Assembly (NCBI RefSeq): GCF_947501165.1
Contig: NZ_CANMUU010000002.1
Location: forward strand, 186,001 to 250,000
Source of the DNA: an uncultured Allomuricauda sp.
GTDB lineage: Bacteria; Bacteroidota; Bacteroidia; Flavobacteriales; Flavobacteriaceae
Direction: 5' to 3'
Length of the DNA: 64,000 nucleotides
Below, in pieces: positions 8,519 to 17,634 of this stretch. Both the position numbers and the translations under genes were made by a program. Position 1 is the stretch's first letter; each line of letters begins with the position of its first letter. Under the pieces are notes generated by a model, which was not told the DNA's origin, made no database searches, and saw nothing but the letters and a program-made list of their open reading frames with translations.

Positions 8519-9121
8519 ATGAAAAAAACATTGACCTCTAATCGAACTGCTTTTGCTGGATTGTTTTCAGCTATAGTAGCTTCACTGTGTTGTATTGCTC
8601 CTGTCTTAGCTTTACTTTCTGGGACAACAGGAATAGCTTCTACCTTTTCTTGGGTAGAACCGTACAGACCTATTTTAATAGGTATAACCGTTTTGATTCT
8701 TGGTTTTGCCTGGTATGAAAAATTAAAACCACGTACACAGGATATTGATTGCGCTTGTGATGATGACAAACCTAAATTTATTCAATCCAAAAAGTTCTTG
8801 TTTTTGGTGAGCATTTTTGCAGGTATTATGTTAGCCTTTCCCTACTATTCACATATATTTTATTCCAACTCAAATGCTGAAAAGCAAGTCGTTTATGTAT
8901 CTGAAAGTAACGTAAGTGAAGTGAACTATTCCATACAGGGAATGACGTGTGCAGGTTGCGAAGCCCATATTGAAAACGAGGTAAATAAACTAGAAGGCAT
9001 TTTGGAGGTAGATGCAAATTATGAAACATCCAAAGCTTTTGTGAAGTTTGATAAAAGTAAAGTAACTGCTAATGAGATAGTAGGCGCTATTGGAAAAACA
9101 GGATATAAAATCATAGAGTGA
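8519..9121 (+). CDS. merTP: Mercuric transport fusion protein MerTP
   Basis: 200 residues from ATG 8519, placed directly after the arsR-family stop. The N-terminal MerT part has membrane helices and the vicinal pair Cys24-Cys25 in SLCCIAPVLALLSG, plus a cytoplasmic CAC at about 78-80. The C-terminal MerP-like domain carries GMTCAGC at 141-147 in an HMA fold. MerT-MerP fusions bring Hg(II) into the cytoplasm. No mercuric reductase (MerA) is in the window, which is odd because uptake without reduction would be harmful; either merA is elsewhere or the substrate or direction differs. Confidence 0.88.
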   Translation: MKKTLTSNRTAFAGLFSAIVASLCCIAPVLALLSGTTGIASTFSWVEPYRPILIGITVLILGFAWYEKLKPRTQDIDCACDDDKPKFIQSKKFLFLVSIFAGIMLAFPYYSHIFYSNSNAEKQVVYVSESNVSEVNYSIQGMTCAGCEAHIENEVNKLEGILEVDANYETSKAFVKFDKSKVTANEIVGAIGKTGYKIIE

Positions 9122-9333
9122 TGGAAGCTATTTTAGAATCTACAATTACGTGTCCAAACTGTGGACATAAGAAAGAAGAAGAAATGCCAACAACAGCTTG
9201 CCAGTTCTTTTATGATTGTGAAAATTGTAAAGAAGTATTACGCCCTAAAGAGGGAGATTGCTGTGTATTCTGTTCGTATGGCACGGTGGCTTGCCCACCT
9301 ATTCAACAAAACAAAGATTGCTGCAATAATTAG
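9121..9333 (+). CDS. GDCCxxC-domain small Cys-rich protein
   Basis: 70 residues from the ATG at 9121, which overlaps the merTP stop (TGATG). It contains CPNC, CENC, the signature GDCCVFC, then CPPIQ. This is the GDCCVxC family, whose members sometimes carry selenocysteine in the signature; here the codon is plain Cys. It is regularly found beside merTP in Bacteroidota, and a metal- or thiol-handling role is inferred from context. It is the last gene of the arsR-merTP operon, followed by a hairpin terminator. Confidence 0.8.
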   Translation: MEAILESTITCPNCGHKKEEEMPTTACQFFYDCENCKEVLRPKEGDCCVFCSYGTVACPPIQQNKDCCNN

Positions 9334-9356
9334 GAAACATATAAGAGCGTATAAAA

Positions 9357-9385
9357 AAAGCCCTGATAATGGAATCAGGGCTTTT
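9357..9385. terminator. Bidirectional rho-independent terminator
   Basis: A 9-bp stem AGCCCTGAT/ATCAGGGCT with a 6-nt loop is flanked by A- and T-runs. It sits between the convergent GDCCxxC gene and traN and can serve both strands. Confidence 0.85.
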
Positions 9386-9392
9386 GTTATTA

Positions 9393-10199
9393 TCACCAAA
9401 TTAAATTCACCGCTCTTGTCGTGTTTAATTCCTGTAACCTTACCTCCGTCTTTTCACTGTCACCAATAGTAAATTTCGGAACAACATAAACCAACTTCGC
9501 TTTTGTATTGGGTAATATTTGATAGGGTTTGTTGTGAACATAAATAGGGTTTAAGGGAATTTTCTGATAGGATGCATTCCGCTTTTTATTTCTATTTACC
9601 TTAAAAATATTGAGATAATCAAAATCGAATCGTATACCGGATTTATTTTCAATTTCAAACTGTAGATAAACATTATCACCGTGATATTTTAAATTTTTAA
9701 GACTCAACTTTATGTTACTCACTTTCTTTGTCACATTCTTTTCTTCAGGAAGTTTTAATAATGATTCACAAGATCTGCGCAGTGGTCCCAGCGAATCTTT
9801 AACTGAAAAGCTCTGTTTTGTAATTGTCCGCTCAGTTTGAACTTGCTTGACGTTTCCAATGCTTTCATTCTTTGTTATAAAACGATTGGGGTTCTCCAGA
9901 TGTTCCGAATATTTCAAAATAAAGGAATACACTGTGCCATCTGTGGTAATCACCAATAAGTTACTAGGCTCTCCTTTTACCGCTTTTAATAAACCCAGAT
10001 TCTGTTCTTTATCTCTATTGTAGGTAAAAACAAAATTGTCCGATCCTGTGATGCCCTGTTTAATATCCGTTGGGAAAAACAACGCCATTGTCATTGTTGA
10101 ATTAGCATATAGAGTATCTAACTGAATTTTATTTTTTGCATGTGCTGAGAGCATGAGCCCTAAACTCATCATGACTATTAACTTTTTCATAGTATTCAT
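9393..10199 (-). CDS. traN: Conjugative element protein TraN (DUF4138)
   Basis: 268 residues with a signal peptide (about 1-22) and a beta-rich mature part. Length, position after TraM, and motifs such as YHGDNVYLQFEIENKS and the late IYVHNKPYQILPN match the Bacteroidota conjugative-transposon TraN family, thought to be an outer-membrane-side component of the type IV secretion-like mating channel. It is the last visible gene of the tra operon; traO, P and Q homologues, which often follow, are absent here, and metal cargo begins instead on the other strand. Confidence 0.85.
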   Translation of the reverse strand: MNTMKKLIVMMSLGLMLSAHAKNKIQLDTLYANSTMTMALFFPTDIKQGITGSDNFVFTYNRDKEQNLGLLKAVKGEPSNLLVITTDGTVYSFILKYSEHLENPNRFITKNESIGNVKQVQTERTITKQSFSVKDSLGPLRRSCESLLKLPEEKNVTKKVSNIKLSLKNLKYHGDNVYLQFEIENKSGIRFDFDYLNIFKVNRNKKRNASYQKIPLNPIYVHNKPYQILPNTKAKLVYVVPKFTIGDSEKTEVRLQELNTTRAVNLIW

Positions 10200-10201
10200 T
10201 T

Positions 10202-11143
10202 TTATTGTTCTGTCTCGACCTTTAAGGTCAGCACATAATTATTGTTTACCGTTACTTTTACCTGACGGTTAGAACGTTGAAATATTCTCTTTACCCCCCT
10301 AACCTGTGGAATGCCAGGTACATTAACTTCGTTTATAACATCTCCAAGTACTTGTTGTCTCAGTTCTTCCCGAAAACTATTCTTGATATAGATTCCTTCT
10401 AAATTATCCCTGTAGTCATAGGCTTTAAAAGCTAGTGGGATGTTTCTAATGTTCTCTATTTTCAATAAAACTCGATTCGGTTGAAAGCTGACAATACCAA
10501 AAAGAAGGGTGTTTCTTGGAATGAAATACCCCTTGATAGTAACATCGTTTTGGGTACGCATTTCCAAACGGTCATTTGCTTTTATAACTTCTTTGGAATC
10601 GACAACTACATTTACGCTGGGTATTGATTCAACAGCCGAATTCGGTAAAGGGTTGGAAGCAAAAAACAATTGTTGTTCCAAAGCCATTTCTTTTGCTAAG
10701 ATTGCTGTAGACTTGCTCTTGTCATCTTCAGGCTCTTCTACTTTTTTACCTATAATACCCTTTATGGCATTATCTACATTGGAGGTGCGTTTTCTAAATG
10801 CACCCGTGCTATAATCAATTTGACTATTGGAGTAGATACTATCGACAAGACGCATTTTCTCCTTTTCTATAAAATCAGGGTCATAGACTCCCGTTGAATC
10901 CAAATACTTCTCATCATAGATACTTGGTGCGTTGGTTTCCCTAATTTCCTTTAAATCGTCTACAGCATCAAGCCTAGATGTATAATCATCTTTTACCGTT
11001 TCTAATGTGGGTACTAAGGGTTGTAGCAGTTCATCTTGTTCGTCTTTATCACCGCCAAAAGTCAATATGGAATAGGCAACAATGAAAATTACCACCGCTC
11101 CAATGACTACGGCAAAAGTGATTTTCTTCTTATCAATTTTCAT
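10202..11143 (-). CDS. traM: Conjugative element protein TraM
   Basis: 313 residues: a short cytoplasmic N terminus, one membrane helix (about 9-27), a variable linker rich in charged residues, and a C-terminal domain containing DVTIKGYFIPRNTLLFGIVSF, typical of TraM, the VirB10-like bridge of Bacteroidota mating channels. It overlaps the traK 3' end by 11 nt and ends 2 nt before traN, so all three are one transcript. The traL gene that usually lies between traK and traM is missing, as the overlap leaves no room for it. Confidence 0.88.
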   Translation of the reverse strand: MKIDKKKITFAVVIGAVVIFIVAYSILTFGGDKDEQDELLQPLVPTLETVKDDYTSRLDAVDDLKEIRETNAPSIYDEKYLDSTGVYDPDFIEKEKMRLVDSIYSNSQIDYSTGAFRKRTSNVDNAIKGIIGKKVEEPEDDKSKSTAILAKEMALEQQLFFASNPLPNSAVESIPSVNVVVDSKEVIKANDRLEMRTQNDVTIKGYFIPRNTLLFGIVSFQPNRVLLKIENIRNIPLAFKAYDYRDNLEGIYIKNSFREELRQQVLGDVINEVNVPGIPQVRGVKRIFQRSNRQVKVTVNNNYVLTLKVETEQ

Positions 11144-11750
11144 AGTCTATTTTTTTTAAAGTGTTCTCAAAGTAATCCGTAATCAAAAGCCCGTGCGTGT
11201 TCTTCGGGAAGTTTCGTTTTTCCAGATGTAAAATTTTACCCGTAGTCACCAATTCATAAGTGTCGATTATCGACCCCCTATTGATTTGAAAAACTGTAGT
11301 TGTTCTAAAGGGATAGGGTTCTGCTTTAAGGTCTATTTCAGAATCGATACTGATTACCTTTTGAACTAAGGAGTATTGCATCAATCTGTTATACACACCA
11401 TCGGCTTTTTTCTGTCTGTATACGTTATCCACTGTACTATTTCCAAGCCATAAGGCTTTTTCAATATTCATTTCAAAATTAGTAGCATCTATATCGTAGA
11501 AATAGGTATGAAATAGACGCAAATGTTCTAAGGTTTCTACCTTTAAATTCTCTTTTTGCTGTACCCATTGCAGGGGTATCACTTCGCCATTCTTACCGAT
11601 GGCAAAAGAACCATCCAATGACTTGTGGTACATCTTAAAGGAAATGATACTTGAAACAATCGTGGACAGCATCGCCATTGTAACAACGGTCAGAACTATA
11701 AACCGGTTCGTTTTCAGGACCTCGTATATGTTTTTATATGGTGTTTTCAT
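11133..11750 (-). CDS. traK: Conjugative element protein TraK
   Basis: 205 residues with one N-terminal membrane helix (about 17-37; IVLTVVTMAMLSTIV), then a periplasmic domain with the VirB8-like TraK pattern (IGKNGEVIPLQW, FHTYFYDIDATNFE). TraK proteins are inner-membrane scaffolds of the mating apparatus. It lies between traJ (29-nt gap) and traM (11-nt overlap) in the usual order, except that traL is absent. Confidence 0.88.
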   Translation of the reverse strand: MKTPYKNIYEVLKTNRFIVLTVVTMAMLSTIVSSIISFKMYHKSLDGSFAIGKNGEVIPLQWVQQKENLKVETLEHLRLFHTYFYDIDATNFEMNIEKALWLGNSTVDNVYRQKKADGVYNRLMQYSLVQKVISIDSEIDLKAEPYPFRTTTVFQINRGSIIDTYELVTTGKILHLEKRNFPKNTHGLLITDYFENTLKKIDYEN

Positions 11751-11779
11751 TTTTCATTACTTTTTTAATTAAAAGAGCC

Positions 11780-12622
11780 TTAGGCACTAAATAGTTTGAA
11801 GGTGAATGAGGTTGCCCGTTTGTACAATTTGAATTTCAAAAAGACGATAAAGCCTATGGTCCCCAACTCGATAATGGGTGCAAAAAATGAACTTCCAAAA
11901 TCAAAGCCGAAAAGGTTTACCCAAAAATTGGTAGTGAACTCTGTGTAGAGTGCATTCACGAATACATTCACCAGAAAAAAGGCAGGAACCAACATATAAA
12001 CAGCCGCGTATAATTTGAAAAAAGTATAAGCCATTGACCGAAACTTTTCAAACACGGCAAGGCTTATGACCAAGGGAAAAAAGGCTTGCATTATCCCCAT
12101 CAAAAAGAATCGTTCCGCCAAGAACAGGGGGTAAATAAAGAGGTCTAACAACCAAAGAAAAACACTCAATATAAATGCTAATATCTTTAATCCATATAGT
12201 GGTGTGGTCAATGCCTCATATAATAAAGCCAACCCCTTGCTAGCGGCTTCCAGTCCACTTACATCATCCTCAATTTCCACATCTTGTAATTGTAGTGGCA
12301 AAAGTGATGGTGCGGTATTTCTGTACTGTCCTTCAATGGCCACCAGGATACTATCAAATACCTCAAGTACCTGACTTGAAAAAATGACCAGAATCACTAT
12401 GATGAAATTCTTTATCAGTTCGGTTGGGGTAAGCCCCCACGTATATCCATCCCTATTGGCAACTCCTTCATTGTACTTTTTTAAGACGTTGATTAGGAAG
12501 AATAGGATGGCAAGGGCTTTCATACCTACAATGGTATACTGTAGAAAATCACTGTCTTTAATTGTTTGAAAAACAGTGTCTACATATTCCAATCCTCCGA
12601 TTAATGGGAAAGCCAACTGCAT
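11780..12622 (-). CDS. traJ: Conjugative element protein TraJ (VirB6-like)
   Basis: 280 residues with multiple hydrophobic segments (about 30-47, 68-85, 160-215, 220-245, 258-275), as expected for the TraJ/TrbL/VirB6-type polytopic inner-membrane channel subunit of Bacteroidota conjugative transposons. The gene starts 3 nt downstream of the TraI-like gene stop, so it belongs to the same operon. Family assignment rests on gene order, length and topology. Confidence 0.82.
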   Translation of the reverse strand: MQLAFPLIGGLEYVDTVFQTIKDSDFLQYTIVGMKALAILFFLINVLKKYNEGVANRDGYTWGLTPTELIKNFIIVILVIFSSQVLEVFDSILVAIEGQYRNTAPSLLPLQLQDVEIEDDVSGLEAASKGLALLYEALTTPLYGLKILAFILSVFLWLLDLFIYPLFLAERFFLMGIMQAFFPLVISLAVFEKFRSMAYTFFKLYAAVYMLVPAFFLVNVFVNALYTEFTTNFWVNLFGFDFGSSFFAPIIELGTIGFIVFLKFKLYKRATSFTFKLFSA

Positions 12623-12625
12623 AGC

Positions 12626-13204
12626 CTAATAATTTGTTGCCCTGCTATTAATTCTGTCTTGCATTTCCCGAAAGGAAATGATGTCATTGTATCGCTTGGT
12701 CTTACGCTCTATTTCAGCGACCATTTCTTTGGAGCTTGTTTCCCGGTCCTTTAATACAGCAGCCCTTTCTGCATCGGTCATTTTTAAATAGTCACTGGAT
12801 AGGATTTGTTGTACAAAATCCAAATCCTCCAAAGAGTTTTCGATAATATTTTCAAAGGATTGCGATACTCTTGTAATTTCTTCGGGTTTGATATATGGGG
12901 AATTCAAAATATTCCTCACGTCACCTCTGACCACCTCAAAAAGACGTTGGTTGTTTCGGGCAAGTTCCCGAACCGCTTTTAACTGTTTTACAACATTGCT
13001 GACCTTCTCGATACGGTCTTTTTGCTGCTTCATAAACTCCACCGTTTTTATCAGGTTTTCTGTTTGTTTGGCGGCTTCAATAATTTGTTTTCCCAGAGTG
13101 ATAAAATTGGTGTTATCATACACGGGCATTCCCTGGCACGCAGCACGTGCGGGCAACAATAATAATCCGAGTGCCAAAAGGCACATAAAAATGAATCTTC
13201 TCAT
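12626..13204 (-). CDS. traI: Conjugative element protein TraI-like (DUF4141, VirB5-like)
   Basis: 192 residues with a signal peptide (about 1-23, ending ARAACQ) and a long helical, coiled-coil-prone mature part (GKQIIEAAKQTENLIKTVEF; then KQQKDRIEKVSNVVKQLK). This fits the DUF4141/TraI family in the CTnDOT-type order G-I-J; VirB5-like pilus-tip or periplasmic proteins have the same helical shape. The start overlaps the traG stop by 4 nt, giving translational coupling. Confidence 0.82.
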   Translation of the reverse strand: MRRFIFMCLLALGLLLLPARAACQGMPVYDNTNFITLGKQIIEAAKQTENLIKTVEFMKQQKDRIEKVSNVVKQLKAVRELARNNQRLFEVVRGDVRNILNSPYIKPEEITRVSQSFENIIENSLEDLDFVQQILSSDYLKMTDAERAAVLKDRETSSKEMVAEIERKTKRYNDIISFREMQDRINSRATNY

Positions 13205-15615
13205 AACTCTTTTGATTTTAATTGAACAAATTGTTTAATGGCCATCTCCATGCAGCCACTTTCTTTATAAAAGGCCATTATGGCCTCGTTATCGGCGCCA
13301 TCAGTGAGATAAGCAGCGAAAACTTCTTGGGGTACTTCCAGTCTGAAAATGTTGCTTTCCTTTCCGATTTTGATAAAAATCTCTGTGTACTTACGTTTCC
13401 CTGATAAGTTATTTTTGATGGATTTTAATTGATTCAGGTCGTGACTGGACAGGCTAAGCCTATTTTTTAATTCTTTATAGCCCTTTTCATTGTTAAGGCT
13501 GTAAATGACCTGTGTATTTTCCAGAATACTTGCCGAAGTGGAATTGTCTGGCAATTGATTAATGGACTGTAGTATGATGCCGATTGCTCCCTCTTGTTTT
13601 CGGATAGCTTGGTAATAGAATTCCACCGATTCCAGCACGTTATCGAATTTTAATTGTTTGGCGAACTCATCAAAAAGGATAATACCCTTTTCTTCTTTAT
13701 TTTGCCAAATGGTTCGTTGTATTGCTGTTTTGATTAGTTTGAGCATTACGGAAAGAATTTCTTTATTGTCCTTTACCTCATCCAGTTCAAATACAATCAA
13801 TCGCTTGTCCTCAATCTTATAGGATTGGTCTTCACTTGTTTCAAATAAAAAACTATACAATCCATCACGTACATACTCAGATAGGATATGCAAGAACCCT
13901 TCAATATTGAAGTAATCAGAATGAATATGCAGTTGGGTCAATAGATTTTCCCGTTGCGATTCGATATAGGTATAAAAACTATCGAGGGAATGCCCCTCTG
14001 CATTTTTTTTATAATAAGCGTGTAATATTTTCTTGAGGGCTACGGACTGTTCCTTTTTTGGCTTGGTGCCTTCCCCAATCAGTTCAAATAGGAATACAGA
14101 TAGATCCTCTAACCGCTCTGGGGTGACATCGTCACCTTTTGTTATAAAGAAGGGATTGATACCAAGGCTCTTGCCGCTTTCATAGCGCAGTACAGTATAT
14201 TGTTCGGGATACAGACTGGCAAACTTGGTGTAGGAACCTCCCAAGTCAATAATGACAAGGCGCACACCCATTTCAAAATACTGCCGTAATATGTTGTTTG
14301 CCAAAAAGGATTTCCCCTCTCCCGTAGGCGCAAAAATGGCAAAGTTCCTCGCATTGATACGTTTCTTTTTCTCGTCCCAAACATCCTTTAACACGGGGAT
14401 GTTATGTTCCCTATCATTGAATATAATTCCTTGCCTATCCGTCCTGTAGCTGGTGTTGTTTATGAAAAGGCAAAGCGCATGTTTCAAATCGGTCACGTAC
14501 AAATCCTCATTTGAAAAATTGGAAGAAAAACAGGGATGGCTATTTAGAATATAATTTTTACGTTCCTCACCCCTTGGATAGTATGGAGTAATATCCAGTT
14601 CCTTAAATTCCGATTTTATTTGTGAGCCTATGCTTTCCAGCTGTTGGGCTTCCCGGTCCCAATAGACAATATTCAAATGTCCTCTTATGATTCTTGCGCT
14701 ATCATCATTGTTGATTTGGTCAACGATATGCTCAATTTTTTTAAGAATGACTTTGTTCTGCGTACCAAAATTCGAACTCTTTTTAAGTTCCTCAATCTTC
14801 TTTTCTAAGAGTTTTCGCCATTTCTGTTTATCATCTAAATAAAGGATTTGATTAACGATATGATTTTCATTCAGGGAAAGTCCCAAACCATCGATATACC
14901 CTTGATGAAATACAAAATCATCCGAAGTAAAACGTTCGTTGATTTTACTTGTTTGTACGTTTTCGCCAAAACAGGATTCACTATTGATGGCTAATACGTC
15001 AAAATGATTATTGCCTATGGTAATTTTGGATTTCTCCAAAAGCATATCGGTATCAAAATTGAGATTGAAACCGTTAAAAAAGGTTTGTGAAAAATTGAGT
15101 ATTTCGGATTCCTTTAAAGGTAGAAATTGAACTTTGCGGCTATTGTTGATATAGGAAATGGAATCATTTACCGAACCAATGAAACTGTGAACGTTCTGAT
15201 TTAATTCTTGGTAAATCCCTTTACTTATTTTCCGAAATGGGTTTACATATTTGGGGTTGTTCAATGTTTTGTTTCCTGTCAATGTGAGGAATAGATAGCA
15301 ACGATGTTCTATGTATTCCCTTCCTTTGAAATGGTCGTGTGTTGCTTTTCCAAGAAAAGTATTATTGGGTAGGTATTCCGAGCTAAACCCTTTCTTTAGG
15401 TAAACATCTTGCTTATGAATAACGGAACCAACGGGCAAAGACTTTAGTGCTTGAAACCAAATACTGTGTAAGTCCTCGAAATCCTTTTCCGATAAAGAAT
15501 AGATCTCAGGGAGTTCTCCACGATAACAGGCAATGATATTGCCATTGTTGGCAAATATTAAATTATCCCGTATTTCTATGATGGGGTTATATGATGCTGT
15601 ATTAATAATCGACAT
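13201..15615 (-). CDS. traG: Conjugation ATPase TraG (VirB4-like)
   Basis: 804 residues. The N-terminal half is the TraG/VirB4 interaction region. The C-terminal ATPase domain has Walker A APTGEGKSFLANN near residue 430, Walker B GIILFDEFAKQL near residue 645, and a QSINQL motif near 675. It energises pilus and channel assembly at the inner membrane. It overlaps the 3' end of the DUF4133 gene by 14 nt and the next gene by 4 nt. Length is normal for Bacteroidota TraG, and no frame disruption is seen. Confidence 0.93.
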   Translation of the reverse strand: MSIINTASYNPIIEIRDNLIFANNGNIIACYRGELPEIYSLSEKDFEDLHSIWFQALKSLPVGSVIHKQDVYLKKGFSSEYLPNNTFLGKATHDHFKGREYIEHRCYLFLTLTGNKTLNNPKYVNPFRKISKGIYQELNQNVHSFIGSVNDSISYINNSRKVQFLPLKESEILNFSQTFFNGFNLNFDTDMLLEKSKITIGNNHFDVLAINSESCFGENVQTSKINERFTSDDFVFHQGYIDGLGLSLNENHIVNQILYLDDKQKWRKLLEKKIEELKKSSNFGTQNKVILKKIEHIVDQINNDDSARIIRGHLNIVYWDREAQQLESIGSQIKSEFKELDITPYYPRGEERKNYILNSHPCFSSNFSNEDLYVTDLKHALCLFINNTSYRTDRQGIIFNDREHNIPVLKDVWDEKKKRINARNFAIFAPTGEGKSFLANNILRQYFEMGVRLVIIDLGGSYTKFASLYPEQYTVLRYESGKSLGINPFFITKGDDVTPERLEDLSVFLFELIGEGTKPKKEQSVALKKILHAYYKKNAEGHSLDSFYTYIESQRENLLTQLHIHSDYFNIEGFLHILSEYVRDGLYSFLFETSEDQSYKIEDKRLIVFELDEVKDNKEILSVMLKLIKTAIQRTIWQNKEEKGIILFDEFAKQLKFDNVLESVEFYYQAIRKQEGAIGIILQSINQLPDNSTSASILENTQVIYSLNNEKGYKELKNRLSLSSHDLNQLKSIKNNLSGKRKYTEIFIKIGKESNIFRLEVPQEVFAAYLTDGADNEAIMAFYKESGCMEMAIKQFVQLKSKEL

Positions 15616-15886
15616 AGTATTGTATGTTTTCTTTCTTGTTGCTTATGATTTTAGGAAATACCTTAACGATGTTTATGGTTATTGCTTTACGGGCAATTTT
15701 GGTCAGAACGATATAGAATGTACCGTTTAGTAAGAATGCTCCGATGATGACCCAAAGGCTGAATGAAAAAATGATTATCAGCAGGGATCCCAGTATTAAG
15801 AGCATCATCATTGCAAAGAGGGATATGGGAAGCCCCCATATCATTGCCCCTTTGCGAATGTTTTTATAAACTTCATACCTTTTCAT
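15602..15886 (-). CDS. traF: Conjugative element protein TraF (DUF4133, VirB3-like)
   Basis: 94 residues with two closely spaced hydrophobic segments (about 13-33 and 37-62), matching the small DUF4133/TraF membrane protein that precedes TraG in Bacteroidota conjugative transposons and resembles VirB3. It overlaps the start of traG by 14 nt. Confidence 0.83.
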   Translation of the reverse strand: MKRYEVYKNIRKGAMIWGLPISLFAMMMLLILGSLLIIIFSFSLWVIIGAFLLNGTFYIVLTKIARKAITINIVKVFPKIISNKKENIQYYVDY

Positions 15887-15916
15887 TGTATAGTTTTTTA
15901 ATGTCGATTATCGACC

Positions 15917-16204
15917 TTAGACTACTATTCCAATGAGATAGGTAAAGATGCCCACTACCGCCCCTGCTATGAGTACAAAAACCAAAACACGGGTAATTCC
16001 CTTTTTGAGGTCTGCATTTTCGCCGAAGAAATGACCTGCATTAAATAAGAATCCGATGAGGAAAATGACCCCCAATAGTAGAGGGAAAATAGACCTAATG
16101 GTATCGGAAACATCATTTACCGAATCTTCAATACCTCCGATTTGTGCAAATGTGGGTAGGCTCATTAGGAGCATGGCCCACAAAGGATAAACTGTTTTTT
16201 TCAT
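15917..16204 (-). CDS. traE: Conjugative element protein TraE (DUF4134, pilin-like)
   Basis: 95 residues from the ATG at 16204; an upstream in-frame TTG at 16231 is less likely because the signal peptide (MKKTVYPLWAMLLMSLP) begins at 16204. The mature part has two hydrophobic helices (about 42-58 and 72-93), the VirB2-pilin-like layout of DUF4134/TraE. It is the first visible gene of the leftward tra operon. Confidence 0.85.
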   Translation of the reverse strand: MKKTVYPLWAMLLMSLPTFAQIGGIEDSVNDVSDTIRSIFPLLLGVIFLIGFLFNAGHFFGENADLKKGITRVLVFVLIAGAVVGIFTYLIGIVV

Positions 16205-16395
16205 AACGCTTACGTTTTTATGGTTCTCCAATGCGCTTAGGGAACCTGTTTGAAATAACTTTTTACGAAATCTATAAGGGAATGCATGGAAAGGGAGAAA
16301 AACTGAAAATATTAACGGTAATCAGCGTTAAATTTTGAAGGATAGTTATGCATTGGTTGAAATCTTTAAAAATTGTGCAATGGATAGTTACCTAA

Positions 16396-17037
16396 ATGCA
16401 AGTAAATATGAAACCAGTAAAACTGTTGATAACGCTACTTTTTTTGATGCCTTTACATATGCCCGTAGCACAACATAAAAAGGTAATCATAATTGATGCC
16501 GGACATGGTGGAATGGATTCTGGAGCTATAGGAACCAATCATATAAAAGAGAAAGATATCACACTGGCCATTGCAAAAGCAATGCTAGAGTTTAATAGGA
16601 AAGTCCTCAATAATGAATATGATTTGTATTTGACAAGATACACGGACACACTTATTTCACTGCGGCATCGGACTAAACTGGTAAAGGCAATTCAACCCGA
16701 CCTTTTTATATCGTTGCATTGCAATCATGCTAAAAATGAAAGGGCTACGGGCGTTGAAATTTACCTGCATAGCAAAACAAGCATAACGACCAAAAATCAA
16801 GTGGAATCAATGCGCTTGGGCCAATCCATAGTAGAAACGCTTACTCAAAAATTGGGATATAGAAGTAGGGGACTTAAAAGAGCAAACTTTCAAGTACTAC
16901 GCGAATCGATAGCGGTATGCCCAGCAATTTTGGTGGAGTTGGGTTTCCTGTCAAATCATGATGAGGCAGCCTATTTGGAAATGGAAAACAATAGTATGGC
17001 CCTAGCACTGGCTGTGCTCATGTCAATTAAAATGTAG
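16396..17037 (+). CDS. N-acetylmuramoyl-L-alanine amidase (Amidase_3), ICE-borne
   Basis: 213 residues with a signal peptide (to about residue 25). The catalytic domain has DAGHGGMDSGAIG (zinc His), a conserved Glu in the KEKDITLAIA region, SLHCNHA (zinc His), GVEIYLH and VELGFLSN near the end, all Amidase_3 hallmarks. It cleaves the peptide from MurNAc in peptidoglycan in the periplasm. Placed divergently from traE, it likely opens the cell wall locally for the mating channel, in place of the lysozyme-type TraH/VirB1 proteins of other systems (inference). A second ATG at 16408 is possible. Confidence 0.87.
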   Translation: MQVNMKPVKLLITLLFLMPLHMPVAQHKKVIIIDAGHGGMDSGAIGTNHIKEKDITLAIAKAMLEFNRKVLNNEYDLYLTRYTDTLISLRHRTKLVKAIQPDLFISLHCNHAKNERATGVEIYLHSKTSITTKNQVESMRLGQSIVETLTQKLGYRSRGLKRANFQVLRESIAVCPAILVELGFLSNHDEAAYLEMENNSMALALAVLMSIKM

Positions 17038-17041
17038 GATG

Positions 17042-17134
17042 ATGAAAGCGTTATTTGTGAGCCTGTATAAAGTACTAAAAGAAATTGTTATTGCAGTCGG
17101 TAAAGAATTGTTGGTATTCGTAAAACAACTTTAA
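17042..17134 (+). CDS. Possible 30-residue membrane peptide
   Basis: A short ORF begins 4 nt after the amidase stop (a second ATG lies 3 nt earlier). It encodes 30 residues with alternating hydrophobic and Lys residues (KVLKEIVIAVGKELLVF), so it is amphipathic or a single-span peptide. Tight spacing suggests co-translation with the amidase. I recognise no family, and it may be a chance ORF. Confidence 0.35.
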   Translation: MKALFVSLYKVLKEIVIAVGKELLVFVKQL

Positions 17135-17191
17135 ATAAGGCTAAAAAAAGAAGTTTCGTCAAAAGAATTAGTAATATAAAAACGATAGATT

Positions 17192-17629
17192 ATGAAATTT
17201 AGAATTGAATCAAAACCAAGTCCATTGAGACAATTGGATAATTTTAGACAACTAAAAGTTGCCCTAAAGCCAATTAAGGCCGATGAAGGCGGTAAATTTT
17301 TAGATGTACTACTAACGCATTGTGCCATGCTCAGAAGTGCAATTAGTAAAGACTTTAGTTTGGCTGACCAAGAGCACGTAGCTATAAGTTGTGATGTTTA
17401 TTTCAACATACCTCTGGTATCATCGGCGAGTGTTGGTGGCGAAACGATTTCCAGACTTCAGAAATATGGTAAGAATGGAATACGGACTATTTTTGAAAAC
17501 AAAAAAGAATTGGGAGAATACTTACAGGGATTGGATCGTATACCTAGTATTATATTGCCGAACAAATTGGAATTGATGCAGAAGATCGGTGATGCAAAGA
17601 GTAAATTTGTTTACGAGTTAGTTGGTTAA
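17192..17629 (+). CDS. Hypothetical protein, ICE accessory
   Basis: 145 residues with no signal peptide or membrane helix. It begins MKFRIESKPSPLRQLDNF, is mixed alpha/beta in appearance, and has one lone Cys region around THCAMLRSA. I do not recognise a family. It follows the amidase and small ORF on the same strand and converges with the ORF6N gene, whose end is 5 nt past this stop. The small size and place in the ICE suggest an accessory or regulatory function, but nothing in the sequence defines it. Confidence 0.6.
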   Translation: MKFRIESKPSPLRQLDNFRQLKVALKPIKADEGGKFLDVLLTHCAMLRSAISKDFSLADQEHVAISCDVYFNIPLVSSASVGGETISRLQKYGKNGIRTIFENKKELGEYLQGLDRIPSIILPNKLELMQKIGDAKSKFVYELVG

Positions 17630-17634
17630 TTCTC

